Positions 32,444 to 41,387 of a stretch of DNA of 64,000 nucleotides are shown piece after piece. This DNA is from Leptolyngbya sp. PLA1 (lineage in GTDB: Bacteria > Planctomycetota > Phycisphaerae > Phycisphaerales > UBA1924): positions 1 through 64,000 of the forward strand of contig QWIH01000020.1 of assembly GCA_021405315.1 (NCBI GenBank), read 5' to 3'. Both the position numbers and the translations under genes were made by a program. The notes below the pieces were generated by a model. That model saw nothing but the letters and a program-made list of their open reading frames with translations, made no database searches and was not told where the DNA came from. Positions within the stretch are counted from its first letter, which is position 1, and every line of letters begins with the position of its first letter.

Positions 32444-33931
32444 TCACTTGACACTCTCAACCTTGATCTTGAGGCGGCCCATCGCGCCGGCGACGCTCAC
32501 CATGCCGCTGGTGAGGTCGCCCTCCGCGAGGGCGGATGTGCCGAGCGTGATGTGCGTCGCGTCGAAGGGCGTGGAGGCCGGGAGCGTGGCGTCAAGGTCA
32601 ACCCATCGGGGCGCCCCGTCGATGGTGAGCAGGGCCTGCGCCCACATGTGGTAGCCGAAGATCTGCTTGGCGCCGGCGAAGCCGTCGGCGTACACCAGCC
32701 CGCTGACGACCCGGGCGGGGATGCCGTCGGCCCTCAGGACCGCGGCGAGCAGCACGCCGTGCTCGGAGCAGTCGCCGGTTCGCTCGCGGGCGACCTCCGA
32801 GGCCGACGCGAAGCCGACGTTGAGGTTCTTCTTGTTGATGTGCAGGTGCACGAATCGGCGGAGCATCTCGGCACGCTTTGCCTTGTCATCACCCACGGCC
32901 TGGAGGGCCAGCGCCGCGAGACGCTTCACCTGCTCGTCGTTCGAGTCGCACATCGTGGTCGCGGCGAGATAGGCGGGGTCCTTCGCGTCGGCCTCGGGTG
33001 CGGGGTCGAAGGCGTCCGCACGGATGGTGAGCCTGAGCGTGGTCGCGTCGATCTTCTCCACGCGCTGCGCGCCCGTCGCCGGCACCTCGGGGAGCGGCCC
33101 CTCGGGGACGCTCAGCACGAGCACCGCGTGCTTCACGCCCCGCGGATTGTCGATCGGCTTGTCCGGGTAGATGAACGTGCTGGTCATCACCTCCGGAGAG
33201 GGCGCTTCGCCCTCCGCGATCGCCTCCTCCCGCGTCGAGCGCGTCATCGTCACCGACAGGCCACCCACGAGCGTGCGGCTCTTCACCAGTTCCCCTTCCG
33301 CATCCAGGTACTCCGTGGACTTTGCCCCGGGCATCACGCTCATCTCGACCATCGTCTTCACGACGTCCAGTTCGCGCCCTCCCACGGTGAGCTTCTCGGG
33401 CTCGAAGCCGGTGCGTACGGCGGTCACCACCGTCGGCCCGTTGGAGGGGTCCATCGTTCGAACCGTGATCTCCTTCGCGCCCGACTTGTACCGCTGCTGC
33501 ACGTACCGTTCCGCGGCGGCGGGGGCCAGCCAGGTGCCCTCGGGATTCGGGAGCGTGCGCTCCGTGGTCTCGCCCTCCTGCGTGGACCTCAGCTTGATTC
33601 CTTCAGGCGTGAAGGTGTACTCGGTGACGATCTCGTTCTTGCCGAGCTTCTGGACGGCCTTCATCGAGATGGGCTTTCCGTCCTTGCCCTCGACGAACTC
33701 GGACTCGATGGTGATGGAGAGCCCCGCGCCGCCCCGCGCCAGGGAAAAGTGCGTCTTGGACGTCGTCGTGATGGTCGCGTCGGTCTCGAGCTCAAGGGTG
33801 TGCATCCACCCGGCCTTGCCGCCCATCATCTCGACGATGTACCAGCGATCTCCGGCCTGCGCCAAGGCCGCGAGGGGCGCGAGCACGTACAGCAGGATCG
33901 CGGCGGCAAGACCTCGGTGAAGCGTCAGCAT
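32444..33931 (-). CDS. Secreted transglutaminase-like (papain-fold) protein
   Basis: 495-residue exported protein. Signal peptide (LTLHRGLAAAILLYVLAPLAALAQA), a beta-rich N-terminal region (about 25-300), and a transglutaminase-core domain with its Cys-His-Asp triad visible: RTGDCSEHGVLLAAVLRADG (Cys), FGYHMWAQALLTI (His), PRWVDLDATLPA (Asp), about residues 385-460. Such proteins act as proteases or peptide amidases outside the cytoplasm; the true substrate is unknown. GGAGG lies 6 nt before the ATG and a TACGCT hexamer about 48 nt upstream, so this gene has a normal leader and its own promoter. Confidence 0.85.
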   Translation of the reverse strand: MLTLHRGLAAAILLYVLAPLAALAQAGDRWYIVEMMGGKAGWMHTLELETDATITTTSKTHFSLARGGAGLSITIESEFVEGKDGKPISMKAVQKLGKNEIVTEYTFTPEGIKLRSTQEGETTERTLPNPEGTWLAPAAAERYVQQRYKSGAKEITVRTMDPSNGPTVVTAVRTGFEPEKLTVGGRELDVVKTMVEMSVMPGAKSTEYLDAEGELVKSRTLVGGLSVTMTRSTREEAIAEGEAPSPEVMTSTFIYPDKPIDNPRGVKHAVLVLSVPEGPLPEVPATGAQRVEKIDATTLRLTIRADAFDPAPEADAKDPAYLAATTMCDSNDEQVKRLAALALQAVGDDKAKRAEMLRRFVHLHINKKNLNVGFASASEVARERTGDCSEHGVLLAAVLRADGIPARVVSGLVYADGFAGAKQIFGYHMWAQALLTIDGAPRWVDLDATLPASTPFDATHITLGTSALAEGDLTSGMVSVAGAMGRLKIKVESVK

Positions 33932-34032
33932 GGGGGCCTCCGGCGCCGGGCCCGCGACCGGCGCGGGCTGGGCCGAAAAGCGTAGGGGCCCCCTCCCCCG
34001 ACCGCCCCCGGGACCGCCCTCCGCTTCCGCCC

Positions 34033-36312
34033 TCACGCGGGGTCGAGCGCGATGTCCAGCTCGACCACAGCGGGTTTGCGGCACTCGCGGTCGGTGCAGG
34101 CCTGGTACGCGACCGTGAGCAGCGGGCGACCAGTCCACGCGCCCTCCCGCTCGAGCACGACCTTGAGTTCGACCAGCCCCTCGTGCACGAGCACGCGCGC
34201 GTCGCCCTCGCCCAGGGGCGTGCCCTTCGGGTAGTCCGCGAAGGCCCGCAGGCCGGTACCTCCCACGACGCCGACCCGCAGCGGGTAGAGCGCCCTGGCG
34301 GCGGGTGTCTCACCGGCATCCGCCGCGGCGATGTGCCAGCCCGGGGCGATGCGGATGGCAAGGTTGAGCAGCGCGGGCCCCTCCGCGGGGATGGTCACCC
34401 GGTCGGTGTCGGCGAGAACTTCGACATGGGCGACGTCCGCCCGTGCCACGGCATCGTCGGAGTCGAACTCGCCGGGGTCGATCTCCGCGGCGAGAAGCAG
34501 CCGAAGGAGCGCACGCACGCTGTTCACCGAGCCCGATGGGCTCTCGGTGATCGCCTCGCTGACACCGGAGATCGCGGCGATGGCCGCGGCGGAATGGGTC
34601 TTGTCCCCGGTCGCCTCCCGCAGGTCGAGCAGCGCGTGGAGCATGAGCGAGACGCCCGAGGGGCAGGCACCGTCGTGGGTCGACCGCCCGCGGACGAAAA
34701 GGTCCGCGCGGCCGGAGGGGGCGTCGTGCAGCACGCCGGCGTGATCGGAGAACTCTCGCAAGGCCCGGGCCACGAGCGAACGGGCCGTCACCAGCCAGTC
34801 GGGCGAGAGCCCGCGGAGCGCGACGAACGCGGAGATGACCGCGCCGTAATCCTCGAGCACGCCCGGGACCGACGCGCGTCCGGCACGCTCGCAGCGGGCG
34901 AGCAGGCCGTCCGGGGAGATCATGCGGTCGCGGACGAACTCCGCAGCGCGGACCGCGGCGCTGGCGAATCGTGGCTCGTTGAGGTCCTCCGCCGCGGACA
35001 TGAGCGCCGCGATCATCATGCCGTTCCAGCAGGCGATGACCTTGTCGTCGGTGCGGGGCTGGGGCCTGGCGCCCCGGCGTGCGAGCAGCGCGCGATTGAT
35101 CCGAGCCAGGTCCTCCGCCACCGCGGCCTCGGACCTGCGGAGGCCCGACGCGAGGTGTTCGGGCCGATCGGCGAGCCTCAGGACCCAGGCGGGCGCATCG
35201 CCCGGATGATGCGGGTCGCGGAAGTTCGCGGGACCGTCGAGCCCGTACGCCGCACGGGCGAGCGGCGCATCGCCCTCGCCCACGGCCTCGGCCACCTCCG
35301 CGGGTGTCCAGAGGTAGTTGAGCCCCTCGCGGCCTCCCACCTCCGCGTCGATGGCGGAGAGGAAGGCGCCCCGGGCGTTGGTCATGTCCCGCAGGACGCA
35401 CTCGGCGGTCCGTCTCGCGATATGGGCATAGAACGGGTCGGTGTAGAGCTTGGCGGCCCGCGCGTACACGCGGAGGAGCTGCGCCTGGTCGTAGAGCATC
35501 TTCTCGAAGTGGGGCACGGTCCATGTGCCGTCCACGCAGTATCGATGGAACCCGCCCCCCACCTGGTCGTGCAATCCACCCACCGCCATGCGGTCGAGCG
35601 TCCTGCGGAGGGCGAAGTCGACGGCGTCCGCGGTGGAGTCATCGCCCGCGCGCACCCGCACGTCGAGCAGAAACTCCAGATACACCGCCTGTGGGAACTT
35701 TGGCGCCGCGCCGAACCCGCCCTCGGCCTTGTCGAAGGTGCGGAGCAGGCTCGACACCGCGTCAGCGACCTGCTTCTGGCCCAGCTCCGCGGCGCGTGCG
35801 GGGCGTGCGAGATGCTCCTCGACGGCCCGGGCGACTTCTTCCGCCTGCTTCATCACCCCGTCGCGCTGGATGCGCCACGCGCCGGACATCGCCAGCAGCA
35901 CCTGCGAGAACGTCGACATCCCGGGGCGGGGTTCCTTGGGGAAGTACGTCCCCGCCATGAACGGCCGCAGGCGCGCCGGCTCGAGAAAGACCGACATGGG
36001 CCAACCTCCGCGGCCCGTGAGCATCACCGTCGCCGCCATGTACAGGTCGTCGACCTCCGGGTGCTCCTCGCGGTCGAGTTTGATGCACACGAAGCGCTCG
36101 TTCATGAGCGCGGCGGTCTCCGGATCCTCGAAGGACTCCCGCTCCATCACGTGGCACCAGTAGCACGTGGAGTAGCCGATGGACAGAAAGATCGGGACGT
36201 CGCGGCGGCGGGCCTCGGCGAACGCGTCCTCGCCCCAGGGCCACCAGTCCACCGGGTTGTGCGCGTGCTGCAGCAGGTAGGGGCTGGTCGAGCCTTGAAG
36301 GCGGTTTGCCAT
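34033..36312 (-). CDS. Thioredoxin-domain DUF255 protein (YyaL family) with C-terminal DsbD-alpha-like domain
   Basis: 759-residue protein of the DUF255/YyaL family (human relative SPATA20); biochemical role not established. The N-terminus gives the family hallmark: [18 protein letters not shown], then [17 protein letters not shown] (CxxC of the thioredoxin-like domain), [13 protein letters not shown] and [11 protein letters not shown]. The middle (about 200-600) is the (alpha/alpha)6-barrel region with [17 protein letters not shown] and [17 protein letters not shown]. The last 130 residues look like the DsbD N-terminal reductase domain ([24 protein letters not shown] with two Cys), an addition not found in YyaL. 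Starts 5 nt after a TACAGT hexamer. Confidence 0.9.
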   Translation of the reverse strand: MANRLQGSTSPYLLQHAHNPVDWWPWGEDAFAEARRRDVPIFLSIGYSTCYWCHVMERESFEDPETAALMNERFVCIKLDREEHPEVDDLYMAATVMLTGRGGWPMSVFLEPARLRPFMAGTYFPKEPRPGMSTFSQVLLAMSGAWRIQRDGVMKQAEEVARAVEEHLARPARAAELGQKQVADAVSSLLRTFDKAEGGFGAAPKFPQAVYLEFLLDVRVRAGDDSTADAVDFALRRTLDRMAVGGLHDQVGGGFHRYCVDGTWTVPHFEKMLYDQAQLLRVYARAAKLYTDPFYAHIARRTAECVLRDMTNARGAFLSAIDAEVGGREGLNYLWTPAEVAEAVGEGDAPLARAAYGLDGPANFRDPHHPGDAPAWVLRLADRPEHLASGLRRSEAAVAEDLARINRALLARRGARPQPRTDDKVIACWNGMMIAALMSAAEDLNEPRFASAAVRAAEFVRDRMISPDGLLARCERAGRASVPGVLEDYGAVISAFVALRGLSPDWLVTARSLVARALREFSDHAGVLHDAPSGRADLFVRGRSTHDGACPSGVSLMLHALLDLREATGDKTHSAAAIAAISGVSEAITESPSGSVNSVRALLRLLLAAEIDPGEFDSDDAVARADVAHVEVLADTDRVTIPAEGPALLNLAIRIAPGWHIAAADAGETPAARALYPLRVGVVGGTGLRAFADYPKGTPLGEGDARVLVHEGLVELKVVLEREGAWTGRPLLTVAYQACTDRECRKPAVVELDIALDPA

Positions 36313-36317
36313 GCGCG

Positions 36318-36323
36318 ACTGTA
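36318..36323 (-). promoter_or_regulatory. -10-like TACAGT for leaderless DUF255 gene
   Basis: TACAGT on the minus strand ends 5 nt before the DUF255 ATG; no Shine-Dalgarno is present. Confidence 0.45.
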
Positions 36324-36353
36324 CGTCCGGCTGGGCACGGGCCCCCGTCAGGC

Positions 36354-37268
36354 CTACCGCTTCGCGCCCAGGGGCTTGATGACGAGCGAGAGCACGCGCC
36401 CGGTGGCGTGCGGCGAGGCGAGCGCCGTCCCCCGGGCGTCACTCGGGCGGGTGACGCTGCCCGCGGCACGAGCGGAAGACCGCAGCACCACGTCCACGCC
36501 GTGGAGCACGCCGGAGATCGTGACCGGCGTCTCGATCGCCCGCACGTCGTCGTCTTCATGCCCGTCCAGCACCTCGGCACGCCGGCGTTCGAAGAGCGCG
36601 GCGTACTCGGCCGCGGCGGCCTTCACGTCCGCCACGCCATCCTTCGGGTCATCGCCGGCTCCGAGATCCTCCAGCGCATCGCGGAGGGGCTGGAGGGCGT
36701 CGTCCATCACCGCCCGGGCGTGCAGGATGCGCTCCGCGTCCGCCTGCACGAGCAGCGGGACCATCACCGCGAACACGGGGCTGCACAGAGGCTCCTCGGC
36801 CCGCTGGGCAAGGCTGGTCGCGACGGGTCGTGCGACCAGCAGGCGGTGCCTCCCGGCGAACCGGTCCACCGCCGCGGCGACGGGAATCGCGAACCCGGGG
36901 TTCGGCCCGGCGCGGAGCAGGTCCGCCGCGAGACGGGAGAGGTACGCGCGCTCGTCGTCGCAGATGTCGTCCTGCAGGAAGGTGCGCAGGCAGCCGTACT
37001 CGTCCTCTCGACGGATGGTGTCGTGGACGGCGAGCATGTCGCTGGCGGGACCGTCGCCCGCGAGGTCGGCGCTGAGGACCCCGGCTCGCCACAGCGGGAG
37101 AGACCACTGCCAGGAGCGCGTGAACTCGACGTACGACGGGATGCCCTCAGCCCCCTTGCGCCCGCCCGGCGCCGGAAGGAGCGTGACCACCCGGCGCGCG
37201 AGCAGCGCCGACGCCATCGCGGGCGCTTCTCTCGTGGTCAGGTGATAGGGGTTCACGGCGACGATCAT
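36354..37268 (-). CDS. Conserved-looking hypothetical cytoplasmic protein
   Basis: 304-residue soluble protein I cannot place. It starts [20 protein letters not shown] and is rich in Ala/Arg/Leu. It has no signal peptide, no membrane helix and no catalytic motif I recognise. The central part ([57 protein letters not shown]) looks like an alpha-helical fold. The C-terminal fifth looks beta-rich ([19 protein letters not shown]). The ATG at 37268 is chosen because GGAG lies 6 nt upstream; an in-frame start 28 codons earlier is possible but adds low-complexity residues. Flanked by galE (105 bp) and the DUF255 gene (41 bp) in the same direction. Confidence 0.6.
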   Translation of the reverse strand: MIVAVNPYHLTTREAPAMASALLARRVVTLLPAPGGRKGAEGIPSYVEFTRSWQWSLPLWRAGVLSADLAGDGPASDMLAVHDTIRREDEYGCLRTFLQDDICDDERAYLSRLAADLLRAGPNPGFAIPVAAAVDRFAGRHRLLVARPVATSLAQRAEEPLCSPVFAVMVPLLVQADAERILHARAVMDDALQPLRDALEDLGAGDDPKDGVADVKAAAAEYAALFERRRAEVLDGHEDDDVRAIETPVTISGVLHGVDVVLRSSARAAGSVTRPSDARGTALASPHATGRVLSLVIKPLGAKR

Positions 37269-37373
37269 CACGGGCTCCGAGGTTGGCTCCTGACTATTCG
37301 GCACGCGGGGGCCGCCCGGCTGCACCGGCGGCGCGGTTTTTGCGATGACCACCCGGCGCGGGGTTTGCTGCGG

Positions 37374-38420
37374 CTATCGGCCCGCGTACCCGCGCGGGTT
37401 TGCCTGCATCCACCGCCACGCCGTGCCGATGATCTCGCGGAGGTCCGTCACCTTCGCCGACCAGCCCAGCTCCGCGCGGATTCTGCCCGGATTGTTGAAC
37501 ACCGCGGGCGGGTCGCCCGCACGCCGGGGCCGCTCCACAACCCTGAAGTCCCGCCCCGTAACCGCCTTCACGGCGTCGATGATCTCCCGCACGGAGTAGC
37601 CCTTCCCGATTCCCACGTTGTACGCGAGCACCTCGCCGTCACGCACGCGGCGCATGGCGAGCACGTGCGCGTCGATCAGATCCTCCACGTGCACGTAGTC
37701 GCGGATGCACGTGCCGTCGGGCGTGGGGTAGTCCGTGCCGAAGATGCCGACCTCCGTGCGTTTGCCCAGCGCGGCCTCGAGGACCACGGGGATCAGGTGG
37801 GTTTCGGGCGTGTGGTCCTCTCCGAGCAGGCCGGTGCGGTCACACCCGCAGACGTTGAAATACCGCAGCATCGCCACGCCGAACGCCCGGCCCGCCCTGC
37901 GGCAGGCCTCTGCGTAGTCCAGCAGCACATGCTCGTCGTGCAGCTTGCTCCTGCCGTACGGGCTCACCGGGTTCTGGGGGCAGTGTTCCGGCACGGGGAT
38001 CATGTCCTGCGGAGGCTGGCCGTAGGTCGCACAGGAAGAGGAAAAGACGAACTTCCGGACGCCCGCGCCCGCCTTCGCCGCGTCATCGCAGGCGCTCAGC
38101 ACGCTGATGAGCCCCGAGACGTTGTTGTGGTAGTACCGGAGCGGATCGTCCACGGACTCGCCGACGTACGCGAGGGCGGCGAAATGCATGACCGCCTCGA
38201 CCCGGTGGCGCGTGAGCAGTTCCGCGACCAGGGCGCGGTCGTTGATGTCGCCCTCAACGAAGGTGAGCAGGCCCGGATGGCGTGCGTCGAGCAGTTCCAT
38301 CGCGCGGCGGTGCCCGCGGAAGAGGTTGTCAAGGCAGACGACGCGCGTCCCATCGACCAGCAGCCGCTGAACCGCGTGAGACCCGATGTAGCCGGCGCCG
38401 CCGGTGACCAGCACAGTCAT
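37374..38420 (-). CDS. galE: UDP-glucose 4-epimerase
   Basis: Interconverts UDP-glucose and UDP-galactose (cytoplasm; galactose use and surface polysaccharide precursors). 348 residues of the extended SDR type: VLVTGGAGYIGSHAVQ (NAD site), CLDNLFRGHRRA, FVEGDINDRA, HFAALAYVGESVDDP, FSSSCATYGQP (Ser), SPYGRSK (catalytic Tyr-x-x-x-Lys), RYFNVCGCD, GTDYPTPDGTCIRDYVHVED, all typical. GGGAG sits 6 nt before the ATG and TAGAAT (38449 to 38444) is a plausible -10, so it has a normal leader, in contrast to the leader-peptide gene that starts on the opposite strand 149 bp away. Confidence 0.96.
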   Translation of the reverse strand: MTVLVTGGAGYIGSHAVQRLLVDGTRVVCLDNLFRGHRRAMELLDARHPGLLTFVEGDINDRALVAELLTRHRVEAVMHFAALAYVGESVDDPLRYYHNNVSGLISVLSACDDAAKAGAGVRKFVFSSSCATYGQPPQDMIPVPEHCPQNPVSPYGRSKLHDEHVLLDYAEACRRAGRAFGVAMLRYFNVCGCDRTGLLGEDHTPETHLIPVVLEAALGKRTEVGIFGTDYPTPDGTCIRDYVHVEDLIDAHVLAMRRVRDGEVLAYNVGIGKGYSVREIIDAVKAVTGRDFRVVERPRRAGDPPAVFNNPGRIRAELGWSAKVTDLREIIGTAWRWMQANPRGYAGR

Positions 38421-38554
38421 GCAAGCTCCCTCGCAAAGGGACGATTCTAGGGGTTGGGGCCACAGCCGCTCCCCGGCCTTGGAGGGACATCCGTTCGCGG
38501 CGGGGCCCCGAAGACATGCCGCCGGCCTCCGTCGCCGCCCCTGTCCACCCCGGC

Positions 38555-38560
38555 TACGCT
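38555..38560 (+). promoter_or_regulatory. -10-like TACGCT for the thr leader
   Basis: TACGCT ends 8 nt before the leader-peptide ATG, so transcription would start at about 38567-38569, at or just before the ATG. No convincing -35 or Shine-Dalgarno is present; the leader peptide may be made from a leaderless message. Confidence 0.45.
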
Positions 38561-38568
38561 TGACCCGC

Positions 38569-38616
38569 ATGACCCGTGCCACGACGACGACGACGACCCG
38601 AGCGATTCACGCCTGA
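38569..38616 (+). CDS. thrL: Threonine-rich leader peptide (attenuator sensor) for thrS
   Basis: 15-codon reading frame: MTRATTTTTTRAIHA then TGA. Seven codons are Thr; codons 5-10 are six in a row (ACG five times, then ACC). A ribosome short of charged tRNA-Thr would stall here. The stop codon (38614-38616) lies inside strand 1 of the first hairpin, exactly as in trp-, his- and thr-type leaders of enterobacteria. The gene downstream is threonyl-tRNA synthetase, so the sensed amino acid matches the regulated gene. The symbol thrL is by analogy with E. coli thrL and is not evidence of homology. The alternative, a chance (ACG)n repeat, is made unlikely by the attached attenuator. Confidence 0.8.
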   Translation: MTRATTTTTTRAIHA

Positions 38617-38672
38617 CGGCCGGCAGGCGTGCCCACTCTGTCCCCACACCCGGCCCCGCAGGCCGGGTTTTT
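38608..38672 (+). promoter_or_regulatory. Transcription attenuator with alternative hairpins
   Basis: Strand 1 CACGCCTG (38608-38615) is perfectly complementary to CAGGCGTG (38624-38631), with an 8-nt loop (38616-38623) that contains GGCCGG (38618-38623). This GGCCGG can instead pair with CCGGCC (38650-38655), helped by GTG (38629-38631) with CAC (38645-38647), forming an antiterminator. CCGGCC is also the 5' arm of the terminator. Stalling on the Thr codons would cover strand 1, free GGCCGG and favour readthrough; a ribosome reaching the TGA would cover it and allow termination. Segments 618-623 and 661-666 carry the same GGCCGG, the classic 2/4 mimicry. Confidence 0.8.
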
Positions 38673-38678
38673 CATTTT
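38648..38678 (+). terminator. Intrinsic terminator of the thr attenuator
   Basis: ACCCGGCC (38648-38655), loop CCGCA, then GGCCGGGT (38661-38668): a perfect 8-bp stem directly followed by the U-tract TTTTTCATTTT (38668-38678). I saw no other hairpin with a T-run in the intergenic parts of this window. It lies between the leader peptide and the zinc-ribbon/thrS genes. Confidence 0.85.
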
Positions 38679-38707
38679 CGGCCATCTCCCTCACCGAGTA
38701 TTCCCCC

Positions 38708-38941
38708 ATGGCATCTCAACCCACCTGCCTCGTCTGCCAGAAAGTGATGGTCAAGGGCTTCCTGAGCGACCTCGGCCACCACAACACCGTTCGCCTGCCC
38801 CGCTGGTGCGAGGGCGAGCCCCGGGCCTCGTGGCTTTCCGGCGAGGCGAAGTCATCCCAGGTAAAGGAGGGCGTGAAGGTCGTTGCCTATCGCTGCCCAG
38901 AGTGCGAGGCGCTCCGCCTCTACGCTCCGTCCGCCGAGTAG
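38708..38941 (+). CDS. Small zinc-ribbon protein in the thrS transcription unit
   Basis: 77-residue protein with CLVCQ near the start and CPECE near the end, probably one zinc ribbon with a long insert (HHNTVRLPRWCEGEP...). It resembles small PF20097/DUF6487-type zinc-ribbon proteins (recalled; not verified). Function unknown. It lies 30 bp after the attenuator U-tract and 58 bp before thrS in the same direction, so it should be read only when the attenuator is open. No Shine-Dalgarno is clear. Because ThrS itself binds zinc, a zinc-related role is tempting but unproven. Confidence 0.7.
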   Translation: MASQPTCLVCQKVMVKGFLSDLGHHNTVRLPRWCEGEPRASWLSGEAKSSQVKEGVKVVAYRCPECEALRLYAPSAE

Positions 38942-38999
38942 AAGTTCCGAGCCGAAACAGCCCCGCCGCAGCCCGCGCTGCACCCCGGACCCCACGATC

Positions 39000-41192
39000 A
39001 TGCCCACCATCACCCTCCCCGACGGCAAGACCAAGTCCTTCGACAAGCCCGTGACCGGGCTGGAGGTCGCCGCGTCCATCGGCGCCGGCCTCGCCAAGGC
39101 CGCACTCGCGATCAAGGTCGACGGCGAGACCCGCGACTTGTCGCACGTCATCGACCGCGACGCGTCCATCGCCATCATCACCTCGCCCAAGCCCGGGCAG
39201 GCGGCCAGCACCGACGCGCTCACCCTCATGCGCCATTCCGCGGCGCACGTGATGGCGGAGGCCATCCAGGACGTGATCGGCAAGGACGTCCAGCTCGCCT
39301 ATGGCCCCCCCACCGACACCGGATTCTTCTACGACATGTTCGTCCCCGAGGGGAAGAAGATCAGCAGCGACCACTTCGAGGCCATCAACAGGCGGATGGC
39401 GGAGATCATCAAGGAAGACCGGAAGTTCTGCCGGTATGAGGTCGCCTCGGGCGAGGGGCTCACCAAGCTCCGTGCCGAGCACAACAAGTACAAGATTGAC
39501 AACGCCGAGCGGGCGCTTGGTCTGCCCAGCAGCGTCTACAAGTCCGCCAAGCCCGCCGCTGCGGCGTCCCCCGGCGGAGGTACCGATTCCCTCTCCTTCT
39601 ACGCCACCGGCGAGCCGGGCACCAACTGGGAAGACCTCTGCCGCGGACCGCACGTGCCGTCCACCGGGCGTATCGGGGCGGCGTGCGTGCTCTCGCTGGC
39701 GTCGTCCTACTGGCACGGCGACGAGAACTCCGACCGGCTGATCCGGGTCTACGGCACCGCGTTCCCGACTCAGGCCGACCTCGACCAGTATCTCCGCCAG
39801 CGCGAAGAGGCCGCCAAGCGCGACCACCGCGTCATCGGCAAGGCCCTTCGACTCTTCCACATCGACGAGACCGTGGGCCAGGGCCTGATCCTCTGGACCC
39901 CCAAGGGCTCCATCGTCCGCAAGGAGCTGCAGTCCTTCATCGGCGCCGAGCTCAAGAAGCAGGGGTACACCGAGGTCTTCACCCCCCACATCGGCTCGCT
40001 GGATCTCTACAAGACCAGCGGCCACTTCCCCTACTACAAGGACGCGCAGTTCCCGCCCATCATCGAGCGAGAGACCCTCGACCGCCTCGCGACCTGCTCG
40101 TGCGCCGACGTCATGCGCCGCGTCGAAGGCGTCTCCCAGCGCCTTGCCGACGGCATCAACGAGCGCACCAAGGCCACCACCATCGCCAAGGACCGCGTCC
40201 TCCCGGACGACCAGCTCGTTCAGGGCTTCATGCTCCGGCCCATGAACTGCCCGCACCACGCCAAGATCTTCGCCAGCAGTCCCCACTCCTACCGCGACAT
40301 GCCCGTCCGCCTCGCGGAGTTCGGCACCGTCTATCGATGGGAGCAATCCGGCGAGCTCAACGGCATGACCCGCGTCCGGGGCTTCACCCAGGACGACGCA
40401 CACCTCTTCTGCACCGAGGACCAGATCCCCGGCGAGGTGCAGGGATGCCTCTCGCTCGTCAAGACCATCTTCGCCACCCTGGGCATGAAGGACTACCGCG
40501 TTCGCGTGGGCCTGCGCGATCCGGATAGCAACAAGTACACCGGCGGCAAGGAAAGCTGGGACAAGGCCGAGGCCGCCTGCATCGACGCCGCGAAGTCCCT
40601 CGGCGTGCCCTTCTCGCAGGAGCCGGGCGAGGCTGCGTTCTACGGCCCCAAGATCGATTTCGTTGTCAAGGACGTCATCGGGCGCGAGTGGCAGCTCGGA
40701 ACCGTGCAGGTCGATTACCAGATGGGCAATCGCTTCGACCTCTCGTACATCGGGCCGGACAACAAGCCCCACCGTCCCGTGGTCATCCACCGCGCGCCCT
40801 TCGGAAGCATGGAGCGGTTCTGCGGCGTGCTCATCGAGCACTTCGCCGGCGCCTTCCCCACCTGGCTCAGCCCCGAGCAGGTCCGCGTCCTCCCCATCAG
40901 CGACAAGTCCAACGACTACGCGCACCAGGTCGCGGCGGCCCTCAAGGCCGCGGACATCCGCGTCAGCGTCGATGAGAGCAACGACCGCGTGCAGGCGAAG
41001 GTCAAGGTCGCCGCGGACGACAAGGTGCCCTACATGCTCATCGTCGGCCCGCGCGATGCGGAGTCCGGATCTGTCTCCGTGCGTGCCCGGGGCACCGAGA
41101 AGGACCTGGGGGCGATGCCCCTGGCGCGGTTCGTGGAGGCGATGGCTTCGGAGGTGCGGGAGCGCAGGGCGGAGCTCGGCGTGAGGCCCTGA
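39000..41192 (+). CDS. thrS: Threonyl-tRNA synthetase
   Basis: Class II synthetase charging tRNA-Thr. 730 residues. Domain order: TGS domain (about 1-65, MPTITLPDGKTKSFDKPVTG), editing domain (about 70-270; HSAAHVMAEAIQDVIG gives the H-x-x-x-H, and NWEDLCRGPHVPSTGRI the Cys/His site), catalytic core with motif 2 (EFGTVYRWEQSGELNGMTRV then RGFTQDDAHLF) and motif 3 region (HRAPFGSMERF), anticodon-binding domain (about 620-730). Zinc ligands of the core are present: Cys in RPMNCPHH, His in DDAHLF, His in VIHRAP. It is longer than the E. coli enzyme (642), partly through an Ala/Gly/Pro-rich insertion near residue 185 in the editing domain and other loops. Expression probably depends on the attenuator. 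Confidence 0.97.
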   Translation: MPTITLPDGKTKSFDKPVTGLEVAASIGAGLAKAALAIKVDGETRDLSHVIDRDASIAIITSPKPGQAASTDALTLMRHSAAHVMAEAIQDVIGKDVQLAYGPPTDTGFFYDMFVPEGKKISSDHFEAINRRMAEIIKEDRKFCRYEVASGEGLTKLRAEHNKYKIDNAERALGLPSSVYKSAKPAAAASPGGGTDSLSFYATGEPGTNWEDLCRGPHVPSTGRIGAACVLSLASSYWHGDENSDRLIRVYGTAFPTQADLDQYLRQREEAAKRDHRVIGKALRLFHIDETVGQGLILWTPKGSIVRKELQSFIGAELKKQGYTEVFTPHIGSLDLYKTSGHFPYYKDAQFPPIIERETLDRLATCSCADVMRRVEGVSQRLADGINERTKATTIAKDRVLPDDQLVQGFMLRPMNCPHHAKIFASSPHSYRDMPVRLAEFGTVYRWEQSGELNGMTRVRGFTQDDAHLFCTEDQIPGEVQGCLSLVKTIFATLGMKDYRVRVGLRDPDSNKYTGGKESWDKAEAACIDAAKSLGVPFSQEPGEAAFYGPKIDFVVKDVIGREWQLGTVQVDYQMGNRFDLSYIGPDNKPHRPVVIHRAPFGSMERFCGVLIEHFAGAFPTWLSPEQVRVLPISDKSNDYAHQVAAALKAADIRVSVDESNDRVQAKVKVAADDKVPYMLIVGPRDAESGSVSVRARGTEKDLGAMPLARFVEAMASEVRERRAELGVRP

Positions 41193-41210
41193 CCGCGCTC
41201 GCACGCCCGA

Positions 41211-41387
41211 TCAACCTCCGCCGATCGCGTCGATGAGCGCCGCGACGTCGTCCTGGTCCACGCTCCCGTCCTGATTGAAGTCCGGGTCGATGCCGGTGGG
41301 GTTCTCGCCACCACCCACGACGTTGATGAGGTAGGCCACGTCGTCCTGGTCGGCGTTGCCATCCCCGTTCATGTCGAGGTCGGCGGG
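41211..41387 (-). repeat. DNA copy 1 of a dockerin-like C-terminal module
   Basis: Codes for the last 58 or so residues of the M14 protease, with two calcium-loop units and the connecting (L)INVVGGGxNPTGI(D/N)PDFN. It matches the end of the protease gene at 61937-63304 closely at both protein and DNA level, 20 kb away. Confidence 0.75.

Noticed and set aside
34183..37245. Plus-strand open frame of about 1020 codons
   Set aside because: Antisense to the DUF255 gene and its neighbour; no signal peptide or motif of its own.
38569..38706. T-box riboswitch upstream of thrS
   Set aside because: No stem I/specifier layout and no T-box sequence (TGGNACCGCG-like) in the short leader; the Thr-codon peptide and alternative hairpins explain it better.
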